The translations under genes were made by a program, and so were the position numbers. A model generated the notes under the pieces. The model worked only from the letters and a program-made list of their open reading frames with translations. It searched no databases and was not told where the DNA came from. Shown piece by piece: positions 24,179 to 34,870 of a stretch of 64,000 nt of DNA. This DNA is from Geosiphon pyriformis (taxonomy: Eukaryota > Glomeromycota > Glomeromycetes > Archaeosporales > Geosiphonaceae), in NCBI GenBank assembly GCA_016748015.1, contig JAAOMT010000597.1, positions 783,181 to 847,180 on the forward strand, read 5' to 3'. Position 1 is the first letter of the stretch, and every line of letters starts with the position of its first letter.

Positions 24179-26918
24179 TAATTCCACCCATTTACAGCTA
24201 ATGGAATCTTTCGTATCATCCCTTGATTTTTTCAATATACTTCAAGAGATGCTCTATGTTCGAGATGTTGTTTTACATCGTCGCATGCCTGCATTCGAGC
24301 TTGTTTGGGCCCTAGCAAATTCTAAGCATGTGAATGTGGTAGAATTCTTTCTGCAAGGGAAATTGGTAATATTTCTCTCTGAATACTTTACTTCTGAAAG
24401 TTTCGCGAGCAATATCTTCTTTTGACCGTTCTGCTATGATTATTTTAAATAGTTGACACGTTTTAACATGTTGTTTGAAGATCCCAACAGGATTGTAAGA
24501 TCCCGAGCTAATGAAATTCTCAGTGTATTATTGGAATGGGTAACGAACCCTCTCTTATTATTCATTGAACGGGATGATTTCAATACCACAAATGAGCCTG
24601 ATCTAACGAATGCAACAGGTAAATATTTTTCTTCAAGATCCCAAGTACTCTAATTACTTAAATTAATCCTTTATACTCATATGTAGCGTTTAATTGGATA
24701 CTTGATCAAATTGTCGTTCCCTTATTGAAGAAGGTCAACAATTTTGAAATCCTCATTGGAGCGATCAATGTCATTGAATCGCTTACCAGATTAGCGGAAC
24801 GGATGCAAAATTCCGGGATTGAGTTTGCATTAGATTTGATCAGATTGTTGATATATTTGCTAGACATTGCCATCGGACCGGAGTCTCTGGTGCAAAAGAA
24901 TTTGATCGTTTCTTTGCCAAATTCACAATTAATCCAAATCTTTCAGGAAGATCAGATTGCAGAAAATGTACACTTTGATTTATGCTCCAAGTTTCCTCGA
25001 ATTTCCATTTCCTCTAAATTTTTTACTGCCACTAGTTGGATATCTTTTTGAAAGCTGAAAAAAGAGCCCATTCATATTTTTATCGAAAATCCTTGATTTT
25101 AAATATTCTTCAAGCAGTAAAATCAATTGCACGCAAATGGGATGGTATATTTCAGGTAAATGTGAAAATTTAGGTCAAAGACATATCCTAATTAGATTTT
25201 ATCTAATTTCACTCAATTCTTAGGGTACTACATTCATCGATATCTTGCTTGATATCTTATTCACACCAATATATAACTCGAATTCACAAATTCTAAAAAT
25301 TGGACTGAGTTTAATTCCCCCATCACTTTTCGTGAAGGTTTTTGATGGAGACATTCATGATCATCAAATAGTTGACAAGGTCCCTGATCGGATTGCATTG
25401 TTACAGATGCTTGATTCTTCTTCACAAATACATCTAACATTCGTCATGATTTGTAGACTTTGGAAACATTAATCGCCTTGTTAGATGATCAGAATATTGC
25501 GTGCCGGGGAATAATTTTGATTTTGGAAACTATGGAAGCTTTGATCTATCACTTGATAATTGGAGATTATATTATAGATTCTAAAGGTGGTCAGAATTTT
25601 GCGGATTCTCTATGGCACAAAATAGGTGATACCCGGTGGGAGGTTCGTGACTCAATCATCGAGTTTATTGGTCACCTTTCTCAGGAGGTGAGCTTTCGAA
25701 TTCAATGAAAAAGATAATTGATTTTTTCTTTAGAAATTATAAACTTTTCCAATACATCTTTCTTTTAACAGAAGTCTAACCGTGATGCTGGAATTAAATT
25801 TATTCTAAAATATGATTTACCGATGGGCATTCTCCGCACTTTAGACGATATCGAAGCATATGTACGTGCTTCTTCTTTAAAGACTCTGGAGGTGAGGAAT
25901 TCGAAAAAATAATAAAATTTTTTCTTTTTCAAGATCTAACATGGTTAATTATTTCCTGAAGATAATTATCCGTGCATCAGAGGGATGGAAATATCTAGTA
26001 TCTAAGAGCCTCAAAGATTTTATCGCTTCGAAATTACCTTCAATAATGAAAGATCCAGAAGCATTTGTTCGACGTGCAGTCATGGATCTAATGAATTGTC
26101 TGATTATAGAGCGGGATTGTGGTTCAATACTTTTGGCTGACGAGAATGCCGAGATTATGAAGTAATTGATTCCGCTTTATTATTATTTTTTTCGAAATCT
26201 TGGATTATTTACCGTCTTCCCATATCCTTTTTAGTCCGGATGTTATGTTAAAAATCATGGATGATCCTGATTTCGAAGTTCGAATCCGTGGATGTAATTT
26301 TTTGCGAGTGGTCTGGGATCATTGTGAGCAAGACCGCCTCCAAGAGCATAAAAAACATAAAAACAACGCCAAGGATTCAACTACCAATGATTATTTTCTA
26401 ATAGGTGAAAATTCTTCGTGGTTTTACTGGCTTAAAGGGGATGATATATTGATTGACGCGGTTAGTCTTACAAGTATATAGTTTTATTGACAAAAAACTT
26501 AATAATCGTGACTCAATTTTATTTCCGTTTGTCACACAAGGCTGGAGACTCGAGCCGTCTTGTTCGGCATGAAATTCTAACTATTCTACAACAATTGAAA
26601 GCATGCCTTTCTAAAGTTTTATCGCAACCGATCATCGATAGTGACTCACCGGAATCAATTAAATATTCGACTGACACTCAAATATCACTTCCTTATAAAC
26701 GAGGAGCGAATGAATTGGCCACATCCCTTTTTCAGAAGCACCACGACTTTTATCATAGAATTTGTTCCGAGATTGATTTCGATCATTTGGCTACAACAAT
26801 TGACGTGGAGGATTTGTATAAAGAAGCGGTAGAAAGCGTCTATCCTATAATGATGACGGAGGATGAAGAAATAAACCAGATGAGATATTTAAATATCAAT
26901 AGTATGGATTGCTATTAA
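23287..26918 (+). CDS. HEAT/ARM-repeat protein resembling BRAT1 (BRCA1-associated ATM activator 1)
   Basis: Thirteen exons: 23287-23451, 23541-23797, 23862-23966, 24029-24365, 24453-24618, 24687-24967, 25036-25155, 25224-25379, 25457-25687, 25772-25891, 25962-26161, 26235-26460, 26541-26918. They give 913 residues in one frame, close to the about 820 of animal BRAT1. The whole chain is helical-repeat-like. Resemblance to BRAT1 as I remember it includes an early VDDTxxEK segment, and later TRWEVRDSIIEFIGHLSQ followed by a segment with EAYVRASSLKTLE. The protein ends in MDCY. Animal BRAT1 inserts a conserved C-terminal Cys-containing tail into the INTS11 nuclease active site. A poly-Ser tract (about residues 190-206) sits in exon 4. 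Weak donors are used at 24968 (GTACAC) and 25380 (GTCCCT). Function is inferred: a chaperone-like partner of the Integrator endonuclease, in cytoplasm and nucleus. Confidence 0.72.
24125..24177 (+). repeat. TCA-repeat coding for poly-Ser inside the BRAT1-like gene
   Basis: About sixteen TCA codons in a row (with one CCA) lie in exon 4 and encode a Ser run between ESSPS and NNST. It is in frame with the gene model. The length is probably variable between strains and it likely forms a loop between HEAT repeats. Confidence 0.9.
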
Positions 26919-27970
26919 CAAAAAACCACATTAAGAAGAAACACAGAAACATCAACAGAATTCAAGGGGTTAATATATAAAAGGCCTTGATGCATGAGAA
27001 AGAAACTCTTAAAAAAGCATCTAAACATGGAATTGTGAAGGGTCACACGTATCAAAGTTCAGATTATTTTTTCTTTTTCATATTATCAAATGAAACAATA
27101 AATATTTACATTGGCCAAAATATCAACCATGTATAACCCAAAAAAAATAGCAAAAAATTTCGAAGAATCATTACTGACTATTAAAAGGCTGCTCAAAATT
27201 AAAAACTTTGGACAATTTGAAAATTTATGTGTCCTGTACCCTATAAAAATTAGAGAAAACAAGCTTAAGGTTGGTTTTTCTTTTGAAATTTACTACGAGA
27301 TCATAAACATTGTATATTTAAATTTTGGACCACATTATCTCGCCAGCAGTCCAAATTTTGATGTGGCTGGATAATAAAAATATCAAAATTTTGCCAGGTA
27401 CAAGTTACTTATAATTTCAAAAAAATAATTTGAGCTTATTTTTAGTTATTTTAAATAGTTTGTTTCAAATTAGCAATTAATCTATTAACCAAATTTCTTG
27501 ATGGCGTTTTTACAGGTTGAAGTAACAAACTAACAAATAACAGAGAGCAAGAGAATCAAGAAATCAAATAAAATTAAGTAAAAAAAAAAAAATCACCAAA
27601 AAAGCAAATTAAATGTACAAGTTATTTATTTAAGAAAACAAGTTTCAAAGATATTTTTTTAATTAAAAGTGTAAAAATTAAGAGCCAATTAAGAGAGAAA
27701 ACTTTTTTTAGATGTCATTAAGATTCTAAATTTGCTTACTCAAGCACAGCTTGTTTAGTTTCTCAGCCAGCAAAAAAACCTGCAAAGCCAACTTACCAGC
27801 TTGAATAATTCTGATAATAATAATAATAATAATACCACTCATAAAAAATCTGCTTAATTAAAACAAGCCAAAGCCATAAACAAGTATTGTTAAAATTAAT
27901 CTAGCAGTATGTTTGGTTTCTCAGCCAGCAAAAAAATCTGCAATGCCAACTTACAAGCTTGAATAATTCT

Positions 27971-28001
<31 letters not shown>

Positions 28002-29931
28002 CCACAAATAAAAAATTTGCTTAATTAAAACAAGCCAAACCCATAAATAAATATTGGTGAAATTAATTTAGCAGTAAATTGCTCAGTAATTTATTGAACA
28101 ATTTTTGCAAATTCCAGGTAGAAAGTGATTCATTTTGCATAGTAAATTAATAAGCTTTTATTAGCTTCGTGGAAAAAAAAATTGCCACTCAGGAGAGATA
28201 ATAATTAAATAAATAAATTGATGATGACAAAAAAAGAATTAGGTAATAGAACATAATCTGATTTCTATATATAAAACTCATAACAAAACTACAGATATTA
28301 TGCCAATAAATGAAGCAAAAGCTAAATTAAAATGTATCAGATGAGCCTTAAACAATTAATTTTGAACCAAAGCAAAGCAAAAATAAGCTCAGCATGAGTT
28401 AGTATTTTTGGATTGAATTATTAAAAGATTTAAATTTCCAGACATCAGATTCATTAAATTGAGCATAATTTTGTATTTTATTCATTAATATCAAGATCTC
28501 ATGTACGTCAGAAATTCTTTGTTTCATTCAAAATATTAGTTCTACAAAGATTCTCTTCTTTCACAGTAAGAGTAAAAGGAAATGTGATGGCTTTCAAAGT
28601 GAAAAATTAATTAAGCTCCGGTCATTAATATTTTTTCGGTAGGTATCAGCACCTCAGAAATACATGTTTGTTGTAAAGAAACTTGGAAATTTTTGGTGAA
28701 AATCTCATGAAAAAGTCATCGGATGAACAAAATCTGAAGGATTTTCGATTTGCTAACCCTTTTCATATTTTGCTACAAGTCGCTTTTCGATTCAACACTT
28801 ATTTTTTCAAGGCCAAGATGTCTAAGTCCGAAATTTTAAAAGGTATCCCTATCAAAACTTTTATTCAAATTTGACAGAATCTGAAATGCCTTTTATTATA
28901 GGTAACTTTTATTTAATTCTTAAAAAAATAAATTATTCTTGAATTTCTTGATCATGTGTGATGAGTGATTTTTTTACTTTTAGTAAATTCTAGAGCGTCA
29001 AGCATAGTATCCATACTAAATATAATTCATTAATAAACAAAACCACTGCAATCGATCTTTAATTTGTTACTAAAATAGTGTTTTCTTTCAAGAATCTCGG
29101 CTTATAAAGGCAGTTTTTCGGTGTTTGGCATAAAGTAATTACAATGAAAAAAAATTTGAACAATTCTTTTTGCAAGCATACATATTGAAACCTTCTTTTT
29201 AAGTAGAGAGTCATAATTTGAGTTTCTGGTTCTTTTATAAAGTTATCTAAACAAAATTTGTTTTAAACCATATTTTTTTATTTGAATTGCTAGCTTTCAT
29301 TTTTCCTGTTTTAATTTTCGCCAAAATAGTATTTTTTATCGAAAAATGTTTTATTCTTCACATTGTATAAAAATAACATAGACTAGGAATATCTTGAGAA
29401 AAATCCAAGAATCTTTACTTAAGTCCAATTTTTCTTAGACCAATTATCATACTTGTTTAAAAAATTCTTGTATTTTCATATTTTTGTAGAAGGATTGAAT
29501 AAGCTCCTTTATAATAAACTGATTTTAAATTCTAGATATGTTTTCATAAGATTTAATACATGTAAAATGGGATTAATTAACTATATTTTAAAAATATTTT
29601 CTGCTTCAAAGATCTATTTAAAGATATCTAAGTTTTTACCTTGACATCCTTGATAGTCAAACATTCGATACTAAAAAATTTATTTTGAAATAAAATGCAT
29701 GTTTTACCAATTTATACTTTCAGATTCTTTCCATAATGATAATATTGAAGAACTAATAGGTAGAAGCCCTATTATTCATCTGAACATTCCCCCATTATGT
29801 GACCAAAGTATGGCCCAAAATGATAATTTACCAAGGTTTTTTGTTCCATCCTTTTTATTCTGTCATATTGGGCGTTGCAAGCCTTTTTCATCAAAAAAAA
29901 TAACAATTATTATTTTCGATTACCATTTGGA
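26919..29931. other. Intergenic region with a tandem duplication and doubtful ORFs
   Basis: 3 kb without a supported gene. A TTG-initiated ORF at 27111-27374 (87 residues, KISTMYNPKKIAKNFEES and onward) shows mildly protein-like composition, but its first ATG is a few codons in, and no family is recognised. Other short ORFs (28683-28874, 29453-29644, 29699-29953) look like chance. The region contains an approximately 160-base tandem duplication described separately. Confidence 0.4.
27751..28075. repeat. Imperfect tandem duplication, about 160 bases per unit
   Basis: Two head-to-tail units. Each has TTTCTCAGCCAGCAAAAAAA near its start, then CTTGAATAATTCTG, an AAT microsatellite (longer in unit 2), ACAAGCCAAA, and AATTAATYTAGCAGTA at its end. 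Unit 1 runs about 27751-27910 and unit 2 about 27911-28075. They differ by scattered substitutions and AAT copy number. It is non-coding. Confidence 0.85.
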
Positions 29932-31287
29932 TTATTGTAAAATAAATCTATGACTTGATTGAAGAATACCTCCATCACATTTCAACTTTACCTGGTTTTC
30001 ATAAAATTCTTGAGTTTTTAAGCAGACATAAATTTCAGGAAACTGCTTTTCTTGGATACTCTTCTCTTCAGATAGACACTCGCAGGATTCTTCTTGTTCA
30101 GGAATCCAATACTCGGTCGTCAAATGTCGATATTGATCATCAAGTGGAAAAGCTGGCAAATAGTCACCAGCATATGTCACGCGATGCACTATCGAATTAG
30201 AGTAAACATATTGGGCAAATTTTTTATCTCCCATTTTCGGTGATCCAAAAGTAAACACAACTGGTTTATGCTTGCCAAGTTTTCCTATTGTTAGTGCAGC
30301 AAAAACCGAAAATACTAAAAAATGTATTGAATCAGGATAGGTCACAAATATATAAAATTATTTAACTAAAACCAAAAATGACTTACCTCCAGCCTCTCCG
30401 AACCCAATGAAAACAAATTTGGAATTCAAATTTTTGAGTCTTTGTAGATCAATTTTTTGCTCTGCGAATTTAGCCCATATGTTTTTTCGTACACTTAGCC
30501 ATATATCATAAAGCTTTCCATCAACTTTTGCACCATCACCAAATGCATAATCAACTAGTACATTTGATCTTTGTTTCCATGTAATAAAACTTTTTTCAAA
30601 GGCTCCGAAAAGAATTATAAACTCTTTTAATAAGCCAGCGTCTGTATGTGATTTAGATCTGATTGCTCCTAATTGTTTGGATGTTAAAAAAAATAAAATA
30701 AATTTTCATTGAAAATAATTCAAAACAGAAGGTCAAAGTTCGAATTGATATAAAATTTTTAAAGAATACGCATTACCATATAACCCGTGGCCTAAAGAAT
30801 CAAAGGGAGCTTTTAAACACGATGCTTCTCGAGCATAGTATGCGCCTTCTGCAAGTGATTTTATAGTGATAGGATTCCTCACCACAAATTTTTCGAGAGG
30901 CTTACGTTGATTTGTTGAAATTCCTAAATTGTTTTCGGCTAATTTAAAATTCTGTCTTTTCTGTTTTAGAATTAATTTTGGGTTCAAGAAAAGTTTCAAT
31001 AATGTGCCATTTTTTGCGTTTCTATTTGATATTGATCTCATTTCTTTATTAAATTTTCTCTGCTGTCCAAAATTTTGATCTTGCTTGGGAACATGAAATT
31101 CAAAATGATTCTCAATATGAATTAATTTATTTTCCTTTTCATGCTTTTTGTAAATTGAAAATATTATATTATTAGAAAGAAGCGAAATCTTCATTTGTAT
31201 GTGGCAAATGTACCCAATTGTCAATATGAATAGGATGATAAATATGAAAGAGTAATAATGAGTAAAGGTTTTTGAAAAGATTTTCAT
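29932..31287 (-). CDS. Membrane-anchored class 3 lipase-like alpha/beta-hydrolase lacking the catalytic Ser
   Basis: Three exons on the minus strand: 31287-30777, 30668-30387 and 30314-29932, 391 residues. An N-terminal hydrophobic segment (SFIFIILFILTIGYICHI) is a signal anchor. The fold is recognised from the strand after the nucleophile helix (KPVVFTFGSPKMGDKKFAQY), the Asp strand (HRVTYAGDYLPAFP) and the lid-distal motif YRHLTTEYWI, plus late SSHRFIL with a candidate catalytic His. At the nucleophile elbow, where lipases have GHSxGG, this protein reads FIGFGEAGVFSVFAALTIG, so no Ser is present. Exon borders are supported by canonical GT-AG sites and by phase, with the elbow split by an intron (GEAG|V). 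I infer a pseudoenzyme: perhaps lipid-binding or scaffold. A second, decayed family member at 49.0-49.7 kb also lacks the Ser. Confidence 0.75.
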
Positions 31288-32489
31288 TTTTGAATGATGA
31301 AGTCTGGATTTCTAAAATTTTCTTTTAAGCGAGCAGAATAAAATACTTCATTATTGTTTGAAAATCGACGACGATAATGATGTTTGCTTTTATGGTCCAA
31401 TCTTTTGTATCAAAATGGTTTTTCCTTAATGAAAAAATTTCTGACGAAAAGTTTTAAAAAAAACATTTGAAACGAGTACTTTGAAAATAAAAAAGGTTAT
31501 TTTAATTTGAGGGAATTATGTAACATCGCTATCAAAATATTCAAGAAAAATAGAAAAATAATTATGAATGTAAATTTTTTATCTTGAATTTTTTTAAAAC
31601 TTTTATCCGGGATAGAGATAAGTTTCTAACGCTAAAAATAAAGTAAAAAGTCATTGAAGATTTAATATTAAATTTTAATTTAATCTTTCCGTAGGCTTTA
31701 AATATAAATTGGAATCTAATATAAATTTTTAGAGATAATATTTTTTTACACAATATTTGGCTATCCCTAACCGAGATAGTATAAGAGTGAAATGAATATA
31801 AGAATAGTCGTTATACTTCACAAATTGGTGGTTTTTGGCATATTTAAAACTTTTACGCAACCCCCGGTTAAAATTTTATAATATCTTATCAATTTCCTTT
31901 GCGAAATAAATAGATCTTTCCTTAAATGTCAGTGTTTCTTAAACAAACAATTAGTCAAACGCTTAATTTAAACTATAGATTTGGAAATTCTATGACTATC
32001 TAAAACTGGGTTTAGTGAAAGAATATAATTTATTTAAGTGATTCCTTAAAATTTTCCAAGATCATAATATTAAAAAAAAAATTCCCAAATTTAAAGTTTC
32101 TGTGACTCATTATATGACTTCAATATATTAAAACTTGAGGATTTTAAAATTCAATAAATCAAATTTGAGGCAATGGATGAAATGACATGGTTTTTTTTTT
32201 GTATATAATGTTTTAGATTTAAATTCAAGTAGAATCTTTGATGTAAAAATTAAAAGAGATTTCAAGAATTAACGAAAGAGATATAACGAGCTAGATATTT
32301 TTTTAATTAAAGCGACCAATCAACGTGACTTTAAAATTTATCTCTTAAAATATAGTTTTCACGTTATTTTTTATCCAAGCAGTAGGATATATAAGTCTAG
32401 AAAGCAAAATTATCACTAAATAAGTTATAGAACACACTTATGTAATTTTTCTTCAAAAATAAATAAAAAGCCTTTGGTACTATATTAAC
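31288..32489. other. AT-rich intergenic spacer
   Basis: 1.2 kb between the lipase-like gene and the decayed GH17 gene, both on the minus strand. No coding-like frame and no clear element. The ORF at 31562-31753 (minus) is A/T-driven and rejected. Confidence 0.45.
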
Positions 32490-33702
32490 AGTCTTTCATT
32501 GGTCGGAGGACAATCAGGGATATTGATATCTTTTTTTTAGCGTGCGATCAGGATTCAAAAGTTCAAATTGGCCATCGAGCATGAAGTACAACGAATCATC
32601 CCATTTCAGAATCAAACGCTGCAATATAATAATACTTGTACTTTCTTGTATTAGCAGAACAAATAAATTTTTTCATGAGAATCTGCAAGTTTGACAAATC
32701 AGCCATAGAGGTGGGTTCAATTCCTTGCCTTGATTACTTTTCCAAGGCCATCCAACTTCCATCACAAAGAGTTTTGTTGAAATTGAGGAGACAAAAATCC
32801 AGCTTGTTTATATTGTTCAAACGAATAATCGGATACATCTTTTGAAGATATTCCGTCAAAGTATTTGTCAGCACTTGCAAAAATGAGGTCATTAAAGGGC
32901 AATAAAGCTCCGATTTTCAAGTTGATTGATTTATTCGGCTGTGAATACTGGAAAATTATTTGGTGCAACACAGCTGAAGAGAAGATTAGTGCTAATAAAT
33001 TTTCTAAATATTACTAAAAAATATGAACGAAAAAAGTTTTAAAATGTGCAAATGTGCTGAGCAATTAATTTACTGGGTATCATTTTGAAACGTTCGAATT
33101 CCAATAATTTTTTTCATACCATTGTTTCCCGACTGCCAATCCTTCAATGTATTTGAATCCATATCTTTTAAGATTTAAAAAAGAAATTATCTTTTTGCCT
33201 CTGATACGTTGTTATTGTTGTTGTTGTTGTTGTATTGTTTATTATAATAGTTGGAATAATGGTCATATTCAAATTCAAGTAATCTATCGCAAACAAAGTA
33301 TAATGGACAAAATCACAATCCATACTTTGAAGAGGAAGTCTATTCGTTAATTGCGATAAAACCTTGATATCTTCAATGACGTTGCCCAGTGTATTCAACA
33401 TTTAGGCCAGCTTGCATTTAATGGGTTGTAAACAAGGCCATAGAATGATTGCTTGAGCGTTGGATCTGAATTGCTATTAGTTTTCTGTCCCACGTGGTTA
33501 ATTGATCTTTGTTTGCCAATCTGTATTTAGATATTTGTTGCTCTTCTTCAACATGCTTTTTATTTTTTACTAAAGTGATGCCTAACACTAAACTAATTAT
33601 TGCAGCTGTAATCACTATGATAGTGATTCCTACTTTCCAAGTTGTTTTTTTCTTGATATGCGTGGCTTCTCGTGGTACCATTCCATCAATTTTATAAAAC
33701 AT
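32490..33702 (-). pseudogene. Decayed GH17 beta-1,3-glucanase gene
   Basis: This is a broken paralogue of the intact GH17 gene at 45281-46566. Reading on the minus strand from 33702: a TM segment (VGITIIVITAAIISLVLGI), then LTTWDRK. A frame change follows, then QSFYGLVYNPLNASWPKC (intact copy: NSLYGLNYGPVNATWPSC). A second frame change follows, then NTLGNVIEDIKVLSQLT and YTLFAIDYLNLNMTIIPTI, interrupted by a Thr/Asn run from a (TTG)n microsatellite at 33207-33234 and then stops. The strand with the nucleophile survives as MEVGWPW near 32735-32755 (intact copy: AEVGWPTEG). The 3' end matches near the GGAGGACAATCAGGGATATT stretch at 32504-32523. At least two frameshifts plus stops disable it. 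Confidence 0.8.
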
Positions 33703-34330
33703 GTGAAATATTCAAATGTTTGCCTGACTTGTATTTTTCTCAAGTATTTGAAAGAAGTAAAGTTGCGGTCGTTTAAAAGCGTTTAGGAAGTTTTTTATAC
33801 GAATTTTACCTAAGATTTTTAATATTAATAAGTAAAAGCTATCACTCGTTTATCTATGAGCCGGGAGTTTTTGAACACGATTTGGTTATCACATAAATGA
33901 CGGCAATGATCATTGATCCCGAATTTCTCATGATTGACAGGTATCTTTCATTATTATCCCTCATAATGAATCAGCTGATCATTACTGTAACGGTAAAAGT
34001 TCACTTGTTATATATCGACGATTTCGGAGCGTTTGCAAATAGCGTCATCCCAAACCCGGTAATTTAGGTTAATTCAAAGGTTTAATTAATTTTTTTAAAG
34101 TGATAATGAGCCAAAAATGAGGATCGCTTGCCTAATTTTTTTCAACATCAAAACTATTGGTTCAAATCCAGATGTTATGAAGATCGATAGAAAATACCTC
34201 ATAGAACATAAGTTTGACTTGTTACGATTTCACATATAAAACTACCTGCTGTTCTATTTTTTAACAAACCAGAAACAGCCTTATACCTCTTCCTAAACCC
34301 GAAATAAAAATTTTGAACACAAAATTTATA
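33703..34330. promoter_or_regulatory. Ferritin upstream region with a TATA box at 34235-34240
   Basis: 628 bases between the decayed GH17 gene (minus strand) and ferritin (plus strand). CATATAAAAC at about 34233 provides a TATAAA about 90 bases before the ferritin ATG. The short leader shows no CAGUGN-type iron-responsive hairpin. GATAA-like words occur (for example CCGATTATGGATAA-type sequences are absent, but TGATAATGAG lies at about 34101), so regulation by a GATA factor cannot be judged from this alone. Confidence 0.4.
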
Positions 34331-34870
34331 ATGTCTCTTGCTAAACAAAATTTTGCTTCTGTCACAGAAGCTGCCATTAACGGACAAATTAACACTGAAC
34401 TTCAAGCCTCGCAAGAGTATACATCGTTAGCAGGATGGGCTGGTAACTCTAATGTCGCTCTACCTGGACTCGCAAAATTTTTCAATGAAAGTGCCAGTGA
34501 AGAAAGAGAACACGCTAATAAGCTCATAAACTATCAAAATCTTCGTGGTGGTAAAGTCGTACTCACCGAATTAAAAGCTCCCACAGCCAACTGGAGTTCT
34601 GCTAAAGAAGCATTGGAAGCTGTTCTCCAACTCGAAAAAGATGTAAACAAGTCTCTTCTCAATCTTCACAAAATTGCCGGGGAACAAAATGACCCACAAT
34701 TATGTGATTATATCGAGTCGACTTTCTTGAGTGAACAAGTTGAAGCTATTAAGAAAATTGCTGACTATGTTACCCAATTAAATCGCACCGGTGGTGATGG
34801 ACTTGGACTTTATTTGTTCGATCAAGACTTATTGGCTGGCAAATCTATCAACGTCGATCATGCAATCTAA
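34331..34870 (+). CDS. Ferritin, heavy-chain (ferroxidase) type
   Basis: Intronless 179-residue ferritin; I place the start at the ATG of MSLAKQNFASV because the upstream in-frame TTG is in the leader. The ferroxidase centre of animal H-ferritin is complete: Glu in NTELQAS (E27), Tyr in SQEYTSL (Y34), Glu and His in SEEREHANK (E62/H65), Glu in LQLEKDV (E107) and Gln in SEQVEAI (Q141). Four helices plus the short fifth helix region (LYLFDQDLL) fit the 24-mer cage. It stores cytosolic iron by oxidising Fe(II). No signal or targeting peptide is seen. Codon use is less A/T-extreme than the rest of the window, consistent with high expression. Ferritin is rare in fungi, being known mostly from Mucoromycota-type lineages. 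Confidence 0.93.
   Translation: MSLAKQNFASVTEAAINGQINTELQASQEYTSLAGWAGNSNVALPGLAKFFNESASEEREHANKLINYQNLRGGKVVLTELKAPTANWSSAKEALEAVLQLEKDVNKSLLNLHKIAGEQNDPQLCDYIESTFLSEQVEAIKKIADYVTQLNRTGGDGLGLYLFDQDLLAGKSINVDHAI

Noticed and set aside
24048-24425. ORF overlapping antisense poly-Asp ORF at 23972-24235
   Set aside because: The plus frame is exon 4 of the BRAT1-like gene; the minus poly-Asp ORF is just the complement of the TCA repeat.
34190-34330. Iron-responsive element in the ferritin leader
   Set aside because: Looked for a CAGUGN loop on a stem; none is present in the leader.
34199-34414. Minus-strand ORF over the ferritin start
   Set aside because: Antisense to ferritin's promoter and first codons, with no family resemblance.
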